DNA from: Gnetum montanum
Taxonomy: Eukaryota > Streptophyta > Gnetopsida > Gnetales > Gnetaceae
Reading direction: 5' to 3'
DNA length: 64,000 nucleotides
Assembly: GCA_015680685.1 (NCBI GenBank)
Contig: MNCI01034266.1
Location: forward strand, 868,159-932,158
The position numbers and the translations under genes are program-made. The first letter of the stretch is position 1. Each line of letters begins with the position of its first letter. The notes below the pieces were generated by a model that was not told where the DNA came from, searched no databases, and saw only the letters and a list, made by a program, of their open reading frames with translations. Of the stretch, positions 45,741-58,325 are shown piece after piece.

Positions 45741-47426
45741 TGTCATTCAATAAGTGTTCTTCATGAATGTATGAACTATTTTTATATTGATTGCCAATGT
45801 TTGGTGTTTACCTTTAAGTTATGATGTTGATACTAAGGTATGTTTCTTTTGATATAGCAAGCAATGACTCCACTTCATCCATTCATCCACAAGTTTCTAT
45901 GGTCTCTCTCGGCTTGGAAATGTATAGTACCTTTCTAATAAGAACTATAACGAATTGGTGACTTGGCATTTCTCAAACTAAGGAAGGACTCAAGGATTGA
46001 AAAGGGTGTGACTTCAAGGGAACTTGATGCTTTTGTGTTGGCCATTCTCTTGGGTGCTTGGATGTTTTCTTCTTGAGTTTTATTACGATTTCACCGTTAC
46101 CCAATTATCAGGAAGCTGAGTTAATAAAAATAACAAAGTCTTTGCATGGTGTGGTTCTCACGCATAAACACATAAAAAAATAAATAAAAATGTAAGAATT
46201 CAAAGCACACCCCTTAGAAGAAATAATCATTTGGGCTGCAAGCACTAGTTATGGGAACTTAAAATAAAAATGTTCCTTCTAACTAAGGCTATTCTCACTT
46301 CCTATTCTCTCCTCCTTGTTTCATTGGAATGGTGTGGCTCTTAAGTGAAGGCATTCTTGTTACTTCAAGTGATGGTTTAGCTAAATGCATTAATGTGAAG
46401 TCACTGGATGTGGTTTTTTTTAGGCCAGATTTGGAATGGGATTTGCTAAGTTTCCTTAATCATAAACTTCACAAGGGGCTGTACACCACCTTGTTCTTGA
46501 GATTCCGTTCCATTCTCTTCTCTACATCCTTCTCTCCATTGTTCACCTCATTGCCGATTGTACCCTTAGTGTATATTTTAGTTGACACATTGTTTTCTTT
46601 TTGGTAAATTCTTGCTATTAAGACTTTAACTCTTGTTCCAAATGACATTCCCAGAGCCTATGGACTCTTTGAATGTGGGCTTGTCAGGGCATTAAGGGCA
46701 TGAGCCTGCTTTGGGGAGGACCCACTGACACTCCTATTTGGTGCACCAATTAATTTATTTTCCCTAACATTTTTGTAATCCATTTTATTTTGTTTATTTC
46801 CATCTTGACATCCATGTTATCGACATTATCATTGTCTCTGTTTCTTTATCTTTCTTATTCCTTTTTCTTTTTCAATTCTATCACTACGGGGCCCAATTTT
46901 ATTGATTTTCTCCTAACCCCTACACCTTTGGTAGTCATCAATATTATATCTCTAGACTTGCAATCAGCCATACCACAACTCAGCCAATGGACCTTCACCA
47001 AAACAAGGTATCAACTACATTGTGATTCATTTACCCTTGCTAATATAAAGACTATGTTGTGTGTGCAGATGGCAATCATGCAACAATGAATTGGATCTAG
47101 AGAGAACACTTGGAATGGAGCACTGCTAAAGAAGTTATACAAGGAGCAAGATCGAGGGCATGCTTAGGGATGGACAATGAAAGGCGCAATCTTGACATTG
47201 GTAGCAGCAAACTTCTCTCTCTCTCTTTCTCAAGCTATCAAATAAGGCCTGATGTCAATGTAATAAGGTGTTCACACTTGTTGTCATGAACACTAGTTTT
47301 GTCATGTCTTGTAATGATGATCCATTCACATGTCATCCCATTAGTTCCATTTGAGTCAATAATCCCATACCATCCCAATATTTTGTAAGGAACTCAAGGA
47401 CGAGTTTTCATTCAGTCATGGGGGTA
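45741..47426 (+). other. Non-coding 3' internal region and polypurine tract of copy 2
   Basis: No coding is supported. It has blocks shared with copies 1 and 5: GTGTGACTTCAAGGGAACTT (about 46007-46026), CTTTGGGGAGGACCCACT (46709-46726) and GTCAATAATCCCATACC (47355-47371). GGGGTA at 47421-47426 ends at the 3' LTR. A possible splice acceptor (TGTGTGCAG before ATGG, about 47070) could hint at a lost downstream ORF. Confidence 0.7.
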
Positions 47427-48042
47427 TGATGAGACGCGATATCNTCTTTATTCGAGCAAATATTGTACTTGAACACATGTTTGTGTACAGAAATAAAGAC
47501 GAACTTCTTGGATAAACCTTACAATGCATGGAATAGGCAAAATAGGATTCTATTTATTGTTATTTATTGTTTATCATTTAATTACTTTATTAGTAATTAA
47601 ATTTCTCTCAACCCTTCTCTCCTAGTTAAGTGCCTCAGTACGACCGCTTCGAGCACGTGCGTTATGCTTGGTGATCCCAGCAACGATTAGCATTTGGTAA
47701 CCAAGGTTGCATTTGTTCAGGGTGTCAATGGTAAGTGGGAATGGATGTTGATGCTAGGTTAATTCAGACTTAGTTAGTTAGTTAAAGTTAGTTAATTAGT
47801 CTCTTCAACCCTTCACTTCACTAGCATAGGAGATAAAATATAAAAGACTATAAAAATCATATACCTCAGACTTACTTAACCATACACCGTGACAAATACA
47901 ATTAAGTCTGGGAAGACAACGAATAATTAACCTTAAGTGTTCCATGAGGTGTGTAGTCACTTAGTCTACGGAGTTCAACAGGATCGCCCATGCTATGCTC
48001 ATATTCGTATGGTTGAGTGTAGGGGTACCTCACAACTCATCA
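47427..48042 (+). repeat. 3' LTR of copy 2, with missing U3 segment
   Basis: It starts TGATGAGACGCGATATC, then N at 47444, then continues at the point equal to 42237 of the 5' LTR. About 196 bp (most of U3, the TATA box and the first part of R) is absent. The rest aligns to the LTR end CTCATCA, followed by ATCAT. The N marks an assembly join or unresolved base, so the loss may be artificial. Confidence 0.85.
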
Positions 48043-48047
48043 ATCAT
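48043..48047 (+). repeat. Target-site duplication ATCAT (right)
   Basis: Exact match to 42019-42023. Confidence 0.85.
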
Positions 48048-50690
48048 GAAATAAATTATTTTGGTAAGTCAAGTTATGGCTAAACATGAATGGCTTTACA
48101 AGCATACTCACCATTGACTTAGACAAGTGATATTGAACAAGTGATGGGTTTCAACCAAACATGTTGTCATAGTTCCTAGTGAATGTAATCAACTTATTTT
48201 TTAGCATTGCTAGTATCATTATCTTAAGACTACCATGGAGTTCTCCCCTTAATTACAAAGCCTTCTTAATTCTCCTATGATTAGTATATGAAATCTCAAT
48301 TACATAATCATTAGTAAGAGCTAGTTCATAATCAAGAAGCTTGGCATAGGATTGAAGGATTAAGTTTTCCTCAAAGAGGTCAAGAGATAAGATGAGATCA
48401 TCAAAACCCAAAGATGATAAAAAATCAATGAGAAATTGGTTATGGTAATAAGTTAACTAGCTATAGGAACCATCTATGATGAGAGGTTGGTAAAGCACAA
48501 ACATAATCTTGGAATACATGATGTCCTATAAGAGAAAACAAAGAGGATCATGGAAGCTAAGAGGGAATAAAAGCTTAAATTTAAAATATATGAAATGACA
48601 TAAGAGATAAAATAAAAAAAAATTGTATTTTACAATATTTTAGAAGTCTAGGATTAGTGTAAGAAAACCTTAAGATAGAAATGATGTAAGAAAAAGAAGG
48701 AAAACATATCTAGACAAACAAATGGTCACAAGATCAAACAAAACTAATGTTATATGAATGCATAAAATCAAATTTGGTAGCTAGTTCCTTATAAAGCTAA
48801 CTATAAAATCATTAGTATAGCTAGTGCTCATTGTGATGCTAACACCTTTGTGGTGACACTAATGTTATAGTGCTTTTTATAGTGCTTTTTCAATGCTGAC
48901 ATTATAGCCCTCAAGTGATACTAATGTTGTGACCCCTAAGCATCATCATTAGTCAATCTTAGCTCATAAAAGCTAAAGAGTAAAAGAAATAAAAAATTTT
49001 CATTTTTCATGCAATGAGTTAGAATATAACAACCAATTTTACTTCTCTTAACATTTTAGTTCAACTAGCATATCTTCATTAAACTATATGGTGATCTAGT
49101 AACTCAAAGTGTAATATGTGGTGGTTGAGATGGACATTGGTCATAATTGTGAAGGATGAACATGAAGAACCATAGTAAGAACAGAATGCATGAGGTGTTA
49201 ATACATGCTAATCCTTGCTTCAGTAACCCATCATCATGCACAACAATTCTATCAACATCCACCAACTTCCTATCACATGTCAACCTTGACATTTCCATCT
49301 CACCCTCAAGCTCTCCTTTAATGAAATGATGTTAATGCCTTTATGAACACATAACCTTGAATGATCTCCTACTACTCTAGTACCTACCTTCTTCCAGTAA
49401 TTGACATCTTAATCCATGAGTATGAGTTCATAGAATGTTAAAGGTCTTAATAAGGATAGCCACTTATGAGAAGTTCTCTCCATGGATCCTTCATGTTGTT
49501 TTGATGAACAATGATTATTTCATTTTTGTTGTTTGTTTCTATTCACATATCACCTTACATGACTTTCTCCCTAGTCATACCTATATTTTTTTCATGTGAA
49601 ACCAAATCTTGATCATCACTATTCACATTTCATTATTTCATACTAGCCTTAACCTATTTAAACAAGAACTCAACACACTACATTAGCCGCCTACCTCATC
49701 ATTATTGATGAATTTAATGTAGTTGCATTATAATTCCATAGATCATCAAGTAGCATGTCTATGATTAGGTAGTTGAGTTTTCCTTGATTATTGGTCATTT
49801 CATGGGGAGATGGCCCACTCCAAATTTAGGCATTTGTGTCTCTTATATTAATAAATGTTAATTCTTCCCCTCTCTCATTCATACCTTCATTTCATCCCTC
49901 TATGATAGTATTTGAAGTTTTTCATATCACTCTTTCATTCTTCTATGCCTTCCTTATCCTACTTAATTATCCTCCCACTTAAATTTTGAGAACATCTAAT
50001 TCATTGTTCTTCATCCCTAGGATCTTATCTCATTCACTTAGGAGAAAAACATTGATATCTTTTAACTTATTATTGCCTGCCTCCACACCCTTTAACTCAT
50101 CCTCCTCCAACATTGTAAATATCTCCACATTATCCTCCCCCAAATGCTCCTACAACTACAAATATAGCTTGATAATGCCAAATTTGTAGATCATCTAGAT
50201 CTTAAGTACCATTTGATGCAAGCACAACTCCATAATATTATGGCTACTAAGGAACACTACTAAAAATAATGATTTAGAGTTAGTTGGCTTGCTAATGAGG
50301 ATTACAAGCCTTATTTGTTTTATTAGTGAAAAACAAGAAGGAAATAGAAGTAACTACATCTATATTTCATAGGTTTTCTCAAGAAAGACATTACATTTTC
50401 TATTACACACTTTCAAACATACTTCTTTGTCACTACTTTTAATGCCTATGATATTCCTTGCATTTTAGCCAACCACCCTTGCCTACTCCTAACTTTACAT
50501 TAAGAGTACCTTCTTTTCCTTATAAAACTTCATGTATTTATCCAATGCTTTCTAAAAAATTAAGGCTCTTCAAATGGATGGATGAACCAATTAAATTTTT
50601 CTATTCCTATCATCAATGATCAATCCAACCCTCACTAATACTTTCATTGAATTCCTCTAGTCTAGCATCCTCTTCAAGTCTTAAAACTCA
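48048..50690. other. AT-rich stretch with no assignable gene
   Basis: This is the continuation of the target interrupted by copy 2. It has only short ORFs (at most 67 codons) without conserved motifs, and no LTR, inverted terminus or poly-A tail is visible. 48830-48940 has small repeats around the phrase GATGCTAACACC or GATACTAATGTTGTG. Confidence 0.5.
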
Positions 50691-50699
50691 ACCTTTCTT

Positions 50700-51770
50700 A
50701 CTCCAATTCCTAAAATGACACCTTAAAGTTCTCTAGAACATTATTGGTCAATTGGTATAGGTTTAGTCTAGTGTAAGCTCTATGCTAAAATTTGAAAAGC
50801 TACATTTTCCTCTTTCTCCCACACATTATCAACTACCCATAATTTATTGCATTTGGAATCAACACATTATTTATGGAAACCATCATGTAGCATAGAAACT
50901 TAGGTAAGGGTTCTATCTCTTCTCTTACAATTATGACCTATAGGTCAACTGGATCAAATTTTCTATCTATAATATTAGTTTCCTCACTAGTCATTTTAAT
51001 CACATTGTTTACCTCATTCATACAACCTTCTAGAAGCTTCCAAACACATATCTCAACATCTCTCTCTTCCTCTCCTAACCTTGAATACAATATTGGAACT
51101 TTATTTATAAAAAACTTCAATGGTAAATTAATGAGTGGCATCGTCTATATATATCCTCCATGGGACACATTCTTCTTTCCAAGTCAATCCTTCAAGTAAT
51201 CCCAATATATGCAGCCACAACCATCACACCATCAACTTCACAAAGAAACTTCATAGGTTTCTCAGATAATTCATATGAAGTATGGTTGATACATGTGGGA
51301 AAATACATTTTGTTAACTAAAATTAGATTTTCCAACCCAAGCATCTTGGAGGTATCAACCTCATCACTTTCTACCTTACCATAACTAAACAACCCTTTCC
51401 CCTCATTCCTCATTAGATTTTATCCTTAATGTTTCCCCTACATGTCCTCACATCCTTTCTATCAGATGTTTCACTCCTTGGCATTTTCAACTTATCTCAC
51501 TTTCTTGGTTCTACACCAAGCTCACCCTTGAATGATACATCATCTCCCCATGACTAACATGGATCTACCTAACTCCTTCATACCTTTTAACAATGTTAAA
51601 TGATCCTCTAATATGTAACATATGTTCTTCCTTTAATGGTCTCAAGGCTTCTTCTATATTGTTAAAACATAAGAACCTTCTTTGCATGATTTGGATACAG
51701 CAAGTTGTGAATCCAACCACACCACCTAATTGCTTCCCCCACCACTTACCTTTTCGTAAGTTCACTAACT
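50700..51770 (-). pseudogene. Unrecognised minus-strand coding relic
   Basis: Three neighbouring minus-strand frames (51765-51565, 51413-51192, 51141-50938) look protein-like: mixed hydrophobic and charged residues, few low-complexity runs, with words such as EVDGVMVVAAYIGIT and LPLKFFINKVPILYSRLGEEE. The 51413-51192 frame continues in a shifted register into the 51141 frame, as if one protein were broken by indels. I do not recognise a family. It lies just downstream of the LINE relic on the same strand and could belong to a second, older element. Confidence 0.35.
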
Positions 51771-51959
51771 ACTTTACTCATGGCACCGCTTCCACATTAC
51801 TTCTTTTTTCTTGATTACAAATATTCCTTTTATCTTATTTCCTCTTACTTTTAAAGTCATTAGAATTATGAAGGTCCACTCTTCCATATGTGAAAGGCTT
51901 TTTTCCCCTTCAATATAGATTACCCTAGCTAATGCATGGAGGCTCTTACTCATTCCTCA

Positions 51960-54720
51960 CATGTAGGTTTTCATGTACCTCCTCACATAAGATAGCATCC
52001 TCACATGAGAAAGTCTTTCTAAGCATGATGTTTAGGGGCTTGAATTTTACATCCTTTCCCATAAAAATATTGAGATGATGCAACACATTTTTCCAATGTA
52101 CAAACCACTCTAAGTCTTCTTCTAATGTCTATATTATGCAATTTATCTCTTCTAGTAACATTCAACATCTATTAAAGCATTCGCATTTTTGCTACATTGA
52201 TTTTTCATTCATGCCTCATGTCTACTATCCAACATTCAACACCATATAGGATAGTAGGCCTAATTGATATCATGTAAAAGTTTCTCTTTTGTTTTATTGA
52301 TATTCTTTTATCATATAGAACACCACAAGCATGACTCCATTTTGACCATCATCTCACAATCCTAGTAGAACTATTTAGAGTGAGGGACTTTTTGGCTTTT
52401 AATTTTTACTTCTATTTCACCAATGTTTATCTTATTATAGAAATTGCATTCTATACATTTTCTCTCTTACTTATGCTAATTTTTAAGTCTTTTAATTCTA
52501 GAGCATGTTTTCGCTTTTCCATTTTAAAAGAAATATTTTCTCAAGTTCTATCCACCAACATAATATCATCTACAAATAACATATATCAAGGGATTTCATC
52601 TTGTATTTCATTTATTAATTCATCCATAATAATAATAAATAAGTACAAATTAATCATAGACCCTTGATGTAGACCTATTGTGGCTATAAAATAAGATGTG
52701 ATTCCAAAAGTTATTTTAATTTTAGTGGTAGCACCTTCATATATGTCTTAAATCACTTTGATGTAGTTATCAATGGTGTTTTTCCTCCATAAGGTCCATC
52801 AAATAATACCTTAGGCACTTTGTCATATGCTTTTTCCAAGTCAATGAACATTATATGTATATTTTTTCTATGTTTTTTATTTTCTCCATCAATTGTTATA
52901 TTAAGAAAATAGCCTCAATGTTAAATCTCCATAACATAGATCCAAATTAATTATTTAATCCTATTGATTCAAGTCTAAGATGCTAATCTATGACTATCTC
53001 CCAAAACCTCATAGTAGCCTAATTAGCTTGATCCCTCTATAATTTGAATAATTCTATACATGTTCTTTATTTTTGTAGATGAAAACATCAAATGTAGACA
53101 TCTTGTGACTAGAAAATTACATATGATTCCACAAGTTATTTTAATCTTAGTAGCATTTCCTTCATACATGTCTTAAATCACTTTAATATAGTTATCGAGG
53201 ATATTTTTCTTCCATACGTCCCACCAAATACTATCTTAGGTACCTTTTCATATTTTTTTCCAAGATAATGAAGATCATCATAACATAAATCCAAATTGAT
53301 TTTCTAATACTATTGATTTATATCTGAAATGCTACTCTATGACTATCTCCCAAAGCTTCATAGTAAGCTCATTAGCTTGATCCCTTTAGAATTTGAACAA
53401 TTTTTCATATCTCCTTGATTTTTGTAGATGAAAACAAAAATGCTTTTTATCCAATTATTGGTCATTTCTTTATCCTTCAAATTCTAATTAAATAATTATG
53501 TCATTCATGAAACTACTATATCTCCCAATTCTTTCCAAGCTTTTATAGGAATGTTATATGCTTTGGTAGCTTTTCCATTTTTCATCTTTGATAAGGCTAT
53601 CTTCATCTTGAGAAGAAACATTCATTAACCAAACTAAAATTTAGTTCTTCTAGAATGTATTCTCTTAGAAATTCTTTCTCAAATAATTCATGAAAATAAT
53701 TTTTCTACCTATTCAAATTTTCATTATCTTTTACCAAAATTCTTTTATCTACCTTATTAATACATTTAACAATATCAATGTCCTTACATTTCTTATTTTT
53801 CATTTTTTCCAATTTAAAATTAATTTTTCTCCTTTATTTATTCTAAATTTCTCATAGAAGCTATCCAAAATCTTATGCTTCACTTTGACTACCCTCATTA
53901 TTTGCCATTTTGTATAGAAACCTATTTTCTTGATTTCTACTTTAGTTTCATTTCTTAAAGTATTTTTTTCTTATTTTGTATAGCATGTTGCACTTCATCA
54001 CTCTACCACCATATCTCCTTTGGGATGTATTTTTTATTTTTTTCTTTAACCAAAATGTTCTTTTTAGTCTTCTGAATATAACTTTTCATTTAGCCCTAAA
54101 TTAAATTTATAGAACAATCCTAATTTCAAGTAACTTCTTGATTCAATTTTTCTTTGAAAAAGGTAAAGTTATCTTCCTTCAATTTCCATCATTTCATACA
54201 TTTAGTTCCTTTCCTCACACTACCTTTAAATCTCTATATAGCTAATTTCATAACCTTTAGTCAATGTTGAGTTGTATTCTTTGCATGTCTCTTTTGCACA
54301 AAAAAAAATAATCACTTTGAGTTTTATCCATATCACTTTTATATATAATTAAATATTTTATTCTTTTTTAGAAATACGTATTTGTAGTTTCAATGTTAAA
54401 GGCATTTGCAAATTGAAGTAATAAATCTCCTATATTATTACACTCTCAAAATTCATGTCCTCCATGAATCCTATCATATCCCATTTTTATAAATATAGCA
54501 TGCTCATTAAAATCCCCTTTTAATAAATATGCTCTCTTGTTGGAAATTTCTTAAAGCACCAAATCCATTTAATCCTAAAATTTTTTCTTAATAGAGTTTT
54601 CTAAGCCAAATTGTATATCATGTATGTTGATGATGTTGGTGATCTTATTTTTAACCATATGTTTAATGTCACACTACTACTGCTATTTAGAGCTCGAACA
54701 ACACATCTTTTATTATCAAT
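51960..54720 (-). pseudogene. L1-type LINE relic: endonuclease and reverse transcriptase
   Basis: Minus-strand frames, from 54720 downward, give: an endonuclease segment with KGDFNEHAIF and GYDRIHGG (about 54540-54450); a linker with KGDMVVE and KCINKVDKRILVKD (about 54030 and 53790-53740); RT start with KMEKLPKHI- and LGKNWEI-like sequence (53610-53540); the core VKIDLEKAYDK-like strand ending KAYDKVPKVLF (about 52835-52790); GLHQGSMINLYLF (about 52680-52630); then the post-RT region with SIRPTILYGVECWI-like sequence (about 52270-52220). This is the common plant L1 order. Many stops and frameshifts occur. The catalytic YADD region (about 52590-52560) is degraded. No poly-A tail was confirmed at the lower edge. 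Confidence 0.8.
52675..53445 (-). repeat. Internal direct duplication inside the LINE RT
   Basis: About 52679-53089 and 53117-53445 are two diverged copies of the same RT stretch. Shared words in order are TGTGATTCCAMAAGTTATTTTAAT (in part), TGTCTTAAATCACTTTRATRTAGTTATC, ATGACTATCTCCCAAARCYTCATAGTA and TTTTTGTAGATGAAAAC. The RT fold would be duplicated in part, so the locus either tandemly duplicated or was built from two LINE copies. Confidence 0.75.
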
Positions 54721-56309
54721 GAAAAATATGTTCAATCTAAGAAAAAGAACATTGCATGGATCATGGATCTTTCCCTAGAGGACTAAGCCTTCTTGTGCAA
54801 AATTTCTATAAGAACTAAGATTGCCAATGTTTTCTTCACTATTGATCCATGACTAAAGATACATCAAAGTGGTTATTGGATATAAGACTTGTAGAAGTCC
54901 TAGTAGTTAATTATTTGCATAAGTTGACTATATGTTTTGTCAATCCTTGGATTGGATCACTCACAATTAATTAAGAGTCTTCTAAATCCTCCAAAACAAG
55001 CCTCTCTTCAAGATTTTGATTCTTTATCAACATCATCAATAGAGCCTTTACACATGCTTGCATAGACTATCTCCTAATTTGCAAGCATGAGGACCTAATT
55101 AAGACCCTTGTTAGAGATTCATGAGTCCTTGAATTTTACATCTCTCTAAAGAACAAGATGCTTGTCCTATGTCACATCGATAGGCTATCCCACATCTATG
55201 CAAAATAGAGGTCTAATGTACAAAAAAGAAGACAACCTAATAAGGGAGATTCCTTGACAACTTCATCCAAAGATGTGCCATTATGTCAACAATGACCTCT
55301 CATGTGAAGTTAATTATGGATATGACTTCCAGAAAGACTTTGTTATTGATTTCTATTAGCTCTCCATAACTACAATATATTGAATTCCACACATAGATTC
55401 CCATAACCCACCTATAACTAATACTACACTGAATATCCCTAGCCTTATAAAACTTGATATATTAATGCATGATGTCACTCACATCCCTTAGCCACTCTAC
55501 TCGATCACTTCATCTCTAAATTCTTACCCAACCTTGACTCTATGATTAACGATTACCTATACACTAGTTTTGCTTATATATCTTCTAGTCATTACCCATG
55601 TAGATGCACATAATCTATGTCTTGTATTCACATCATCATCATAGATATCCCCACTAGCATCATCATTCTAAATGATGCTAATCATACTATCTATACCTCA
55701 CTCTGATTCCCTTCTCCTTTACATGCCACCCCCAACATGTTTGACCTAGTGAAGTCTCTACCTCATGCAGATCAACAACTTGAACATGTAGTTAAACATC
55801 ACCTAACCCCATTTCTAACCTAGAGGATTTCATAGTCCCAAACAATGCTATGCTAGTTTCTATCACAAGAAATTTTGGGTTTTTGACAATGCCACAAGTT
55901 CCTTAGGTTCCTACCATCCATCTCATTCTACTGATTTCCTTTTTGAACTTACCTTTCTTGATGAGCAACTTGATGTTTCTCTTTGTTAGATGATGCCTTT
56001 TCCTACAAAACTTACAAATAACTAGAATTAATAGACCTTTGGAAGTAAAGCATGCTTAACTTAATAACTTTCAATTTGCCATATTTTTCCTTAAAATGTA
56101 ATGAAGACAACACCTTAGTGTCAAAGCGATTGCTCCACTTGCATCACCTACATTTGGATTATTCCTTCTTTGCATGTTTGCTACTATTTCCTATTAATAC
56201 ATTATCATCATTAGCCACTAGTGGACTAGTTTTCCTTTGGATATCACACACACTTAAGCATCAAATAGATACCATGGATTTCACACTTATAAGAAAATCA
56301 CCTACCAAA
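54721..56309. other. AT-rich stretch with no assignable gene
   Basis: Short ORFs only. The 54720-54900 edge may still belong to the LINE endonuclease, but motifs stop. No Gag N-terminal sequence is recognisable before copy 4, so copy 4 seems 5'-truncated near 56310. Confidence 0.5.
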
Positions 56310-58325
56310 TAATTTTAAAGAAATAAAAGGACACATGAATCCCTTGATGCAATAATGGACAGATATTATTCTCTTCTTCATAGATGCCTAGGCATGGATT
56401 CTCACAAAGAAAAGAACTTTGCCACATTGTTGATGGGTTAAGGAATAAAACTAAAGAAACCCTTGTGGTCCACACCCAAGAAAGATTATCAAATATGACC
56501 ATCCATTAGATTCAAAGGTTAATAGACCAAGTGGCAAAAGATGAAGGAGAGTTAAAAAGGACAAAATTAGCTGAAGAGTATAACCAAGATTCATAAATCA
56601 GAAAATAGTTGTTCAAATGTACGACAAGCAAGAAGAAGAAACCTTGGAAGATGTGATTCGAAAGAAAACTCTACCAATTTAGAAAAATATCAATGCTATA
56701 GCAACAAAGGTAGAGAAGATGTGGAACTTAGTAGATGAAAGGTTTGCTATAGCTCCTAAAATAGTAGAAGAAAGAATTAAACAAGAACTTAACAAAGGCA
56801 AAGATAAGAAGAAGAAAAAAGATCATGTGTGAGAAGACTACAAGCAAAAAGAAAAGTTCCTACAATTGAGAAGTCTACTAACTCTAGTTCATAAGATGAG
56901 GAAGGATGCAAGGTGTGCCAGTATGAACATCCTAAGGGATGTTGTCCTATTATCGTCCACTTGCAAGATTCTGGGGTATACAAATTTAATCCAAGATTTT
57001 TCAAATAGTAGATGCTAATATGATTACCCTATCCTCAAGGTAATCTCATATAGAATTTCCAGCCAACCTACTACCCAAGCGGAGCATACCCTCAAGCACA
57101 AGTGCATACCAACAGTAGTGGCAACAATATTTATATAGATAATTGAATCCTTATGGATATTATGTACAACATCTAATCTCCTTGGGGAATGCTTCAATTC
57201 ATACTTCTTCTTGTTATTATCCACCTGAGTTTTATAGAACTACCACTCCAAGGATCAATTCCAGTCTGTACACACAACAACCAACAGCTAGTCCATCAAA
57301 CCAACCTTTCCATTCTCTACTACCAGTGCCACCTCTAATTATGCAAGGAGAGCTACCATCACAACCATAGCAAAAGAATGTAATGAGGGTAGTAAAAATG
57401 GAGGAAGTAATAATGAATGAACCTTGAACCAAGAAATATCCATTCTTTTGAACAAGTCTAAAAAGGGTTCAAAGGATGGGAACTCCATCTACATCAACAC
57501 CATCTACACACACTCCTCTAGGGAATAGTAGGCTTCCATTTTCTACCAATTCAAATCTAACTATTATCATGCTTATCTAAACCATTGCATATTGGATAAA
57601 GGTAGAAGCACTTCCCCAAAAAAGAATAGATCTAGGAAGTCCCTTGATATATCTCCAGATAGCATGTCATAAATCATACAAGGCTCTACTTGATTTTGGG
57701 TTAGGAATGAATGTAATTTCACAAGACATGTACTAGCCTAGAATCTTCCACCACTAAAGAAAAGTAACATCTAATTAGAGCTTGCATATTAGTTCATCAC
57801 TATCCCATTTGGATAGGTATATGATGTCATCACCATCATTAGTGGTTAGTCCTTGCCGATTTTCTAGTAATACAAGTGGAAAAAAACTAGGGAGAGTTTC
57901 CAATAATAATGGGAAGGTCATGGCTTAGCACTAGGGATGGTAAGCTTGTAATTAAGGATTTATCCTTGGAAATATCCAAGGAAGATGAAGTTGTCATTAT
58001 ACAAAGACACCGAGTTCCATGTATCACATATAGTGATAATGAGTGCAACTGTGTGCAAAGAATTTGGGCTATTAAAAAAAAAGCATAACATGCAATCAAT
58101 GTTTAAAAGAAATGTGTGTGCAATAGTGGCTATATGTAGTAGCTACTAAATATGAAGGCACCCAGTGGTTGATTACTAATAAAGAAAAAGAATTTAAAAT
58201 ATACAGGAAACCAACCAATCAAATCATAAGTGCCTATGCTGAGGAAACAGGTAAGTTTGAACAGTTGCGAAGGAAACACCCCTATGCACATTCACATGAA
58301 GAAGAAGATATTGAATATGGATAAT
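56310..58325 (+). pseudogene. Copy 4: 5'-truncated Gag-protease element fragment
   Basis: The Gag C-terminal half begins at about 56325 (HESLDAIMDRYYSLLHRC), shifts frame near 56400 and runs to AEEYNQDS (56595). A basic linker follows, then the Cys/His motif CKVCQYEHPKGCCPI (about 56910-56955), a Tyr/Pro-rich tail with NPYGYYVQHLIS (about 57145-57180) and Gln/Ser/Pro-rich sequence. The protease follows: WIKVEALPQK and ALLDFGLGMNVIS (about 57680-57718), where the catalytic D-S-G of copy 2 is D-F-G. It then has TQWLITNK and an acidic end at 58321. It is cut at 58326 by the LTR of minus-strand copy 5. No RT is seen. Confidence 0.8.

Larger units (their letters stand above)
42024..48042 (+). mobile_element. 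Copy 2: non-autonomous Gag-protease LTR retrotransposon
   Basis: Direct LTRs (42024-42834 and 47427-48042), a tRNA-Asp-type primer site, gag, aspartic protease, a non-coding region, a polypurine tract and a perfect ATCAT target duplication make this a structurally complete 6 kb element. It has no RT, RNase H or integrase. It shares LTR ends, Gag and internal blocks with copies 1, 3, 4 and 5. The 3' LTR is damaged at the N (47444). Confidence 0.9.

Noticed and set aside
45517-45750. Lys/Gln/Cys pentapeptide-repeat protein on the minus strand
   Set aside because: It is produced by a 15-bp tandem array; there is no independent coding evidence.
48060-48250. Possible Ty1/copia RT fragment (minus strand)
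   Set aside because: A few words (KPI, VNGE, KA) recall the copia RT start, but no further RT motif follows on either side of copy 2. The match is too short.
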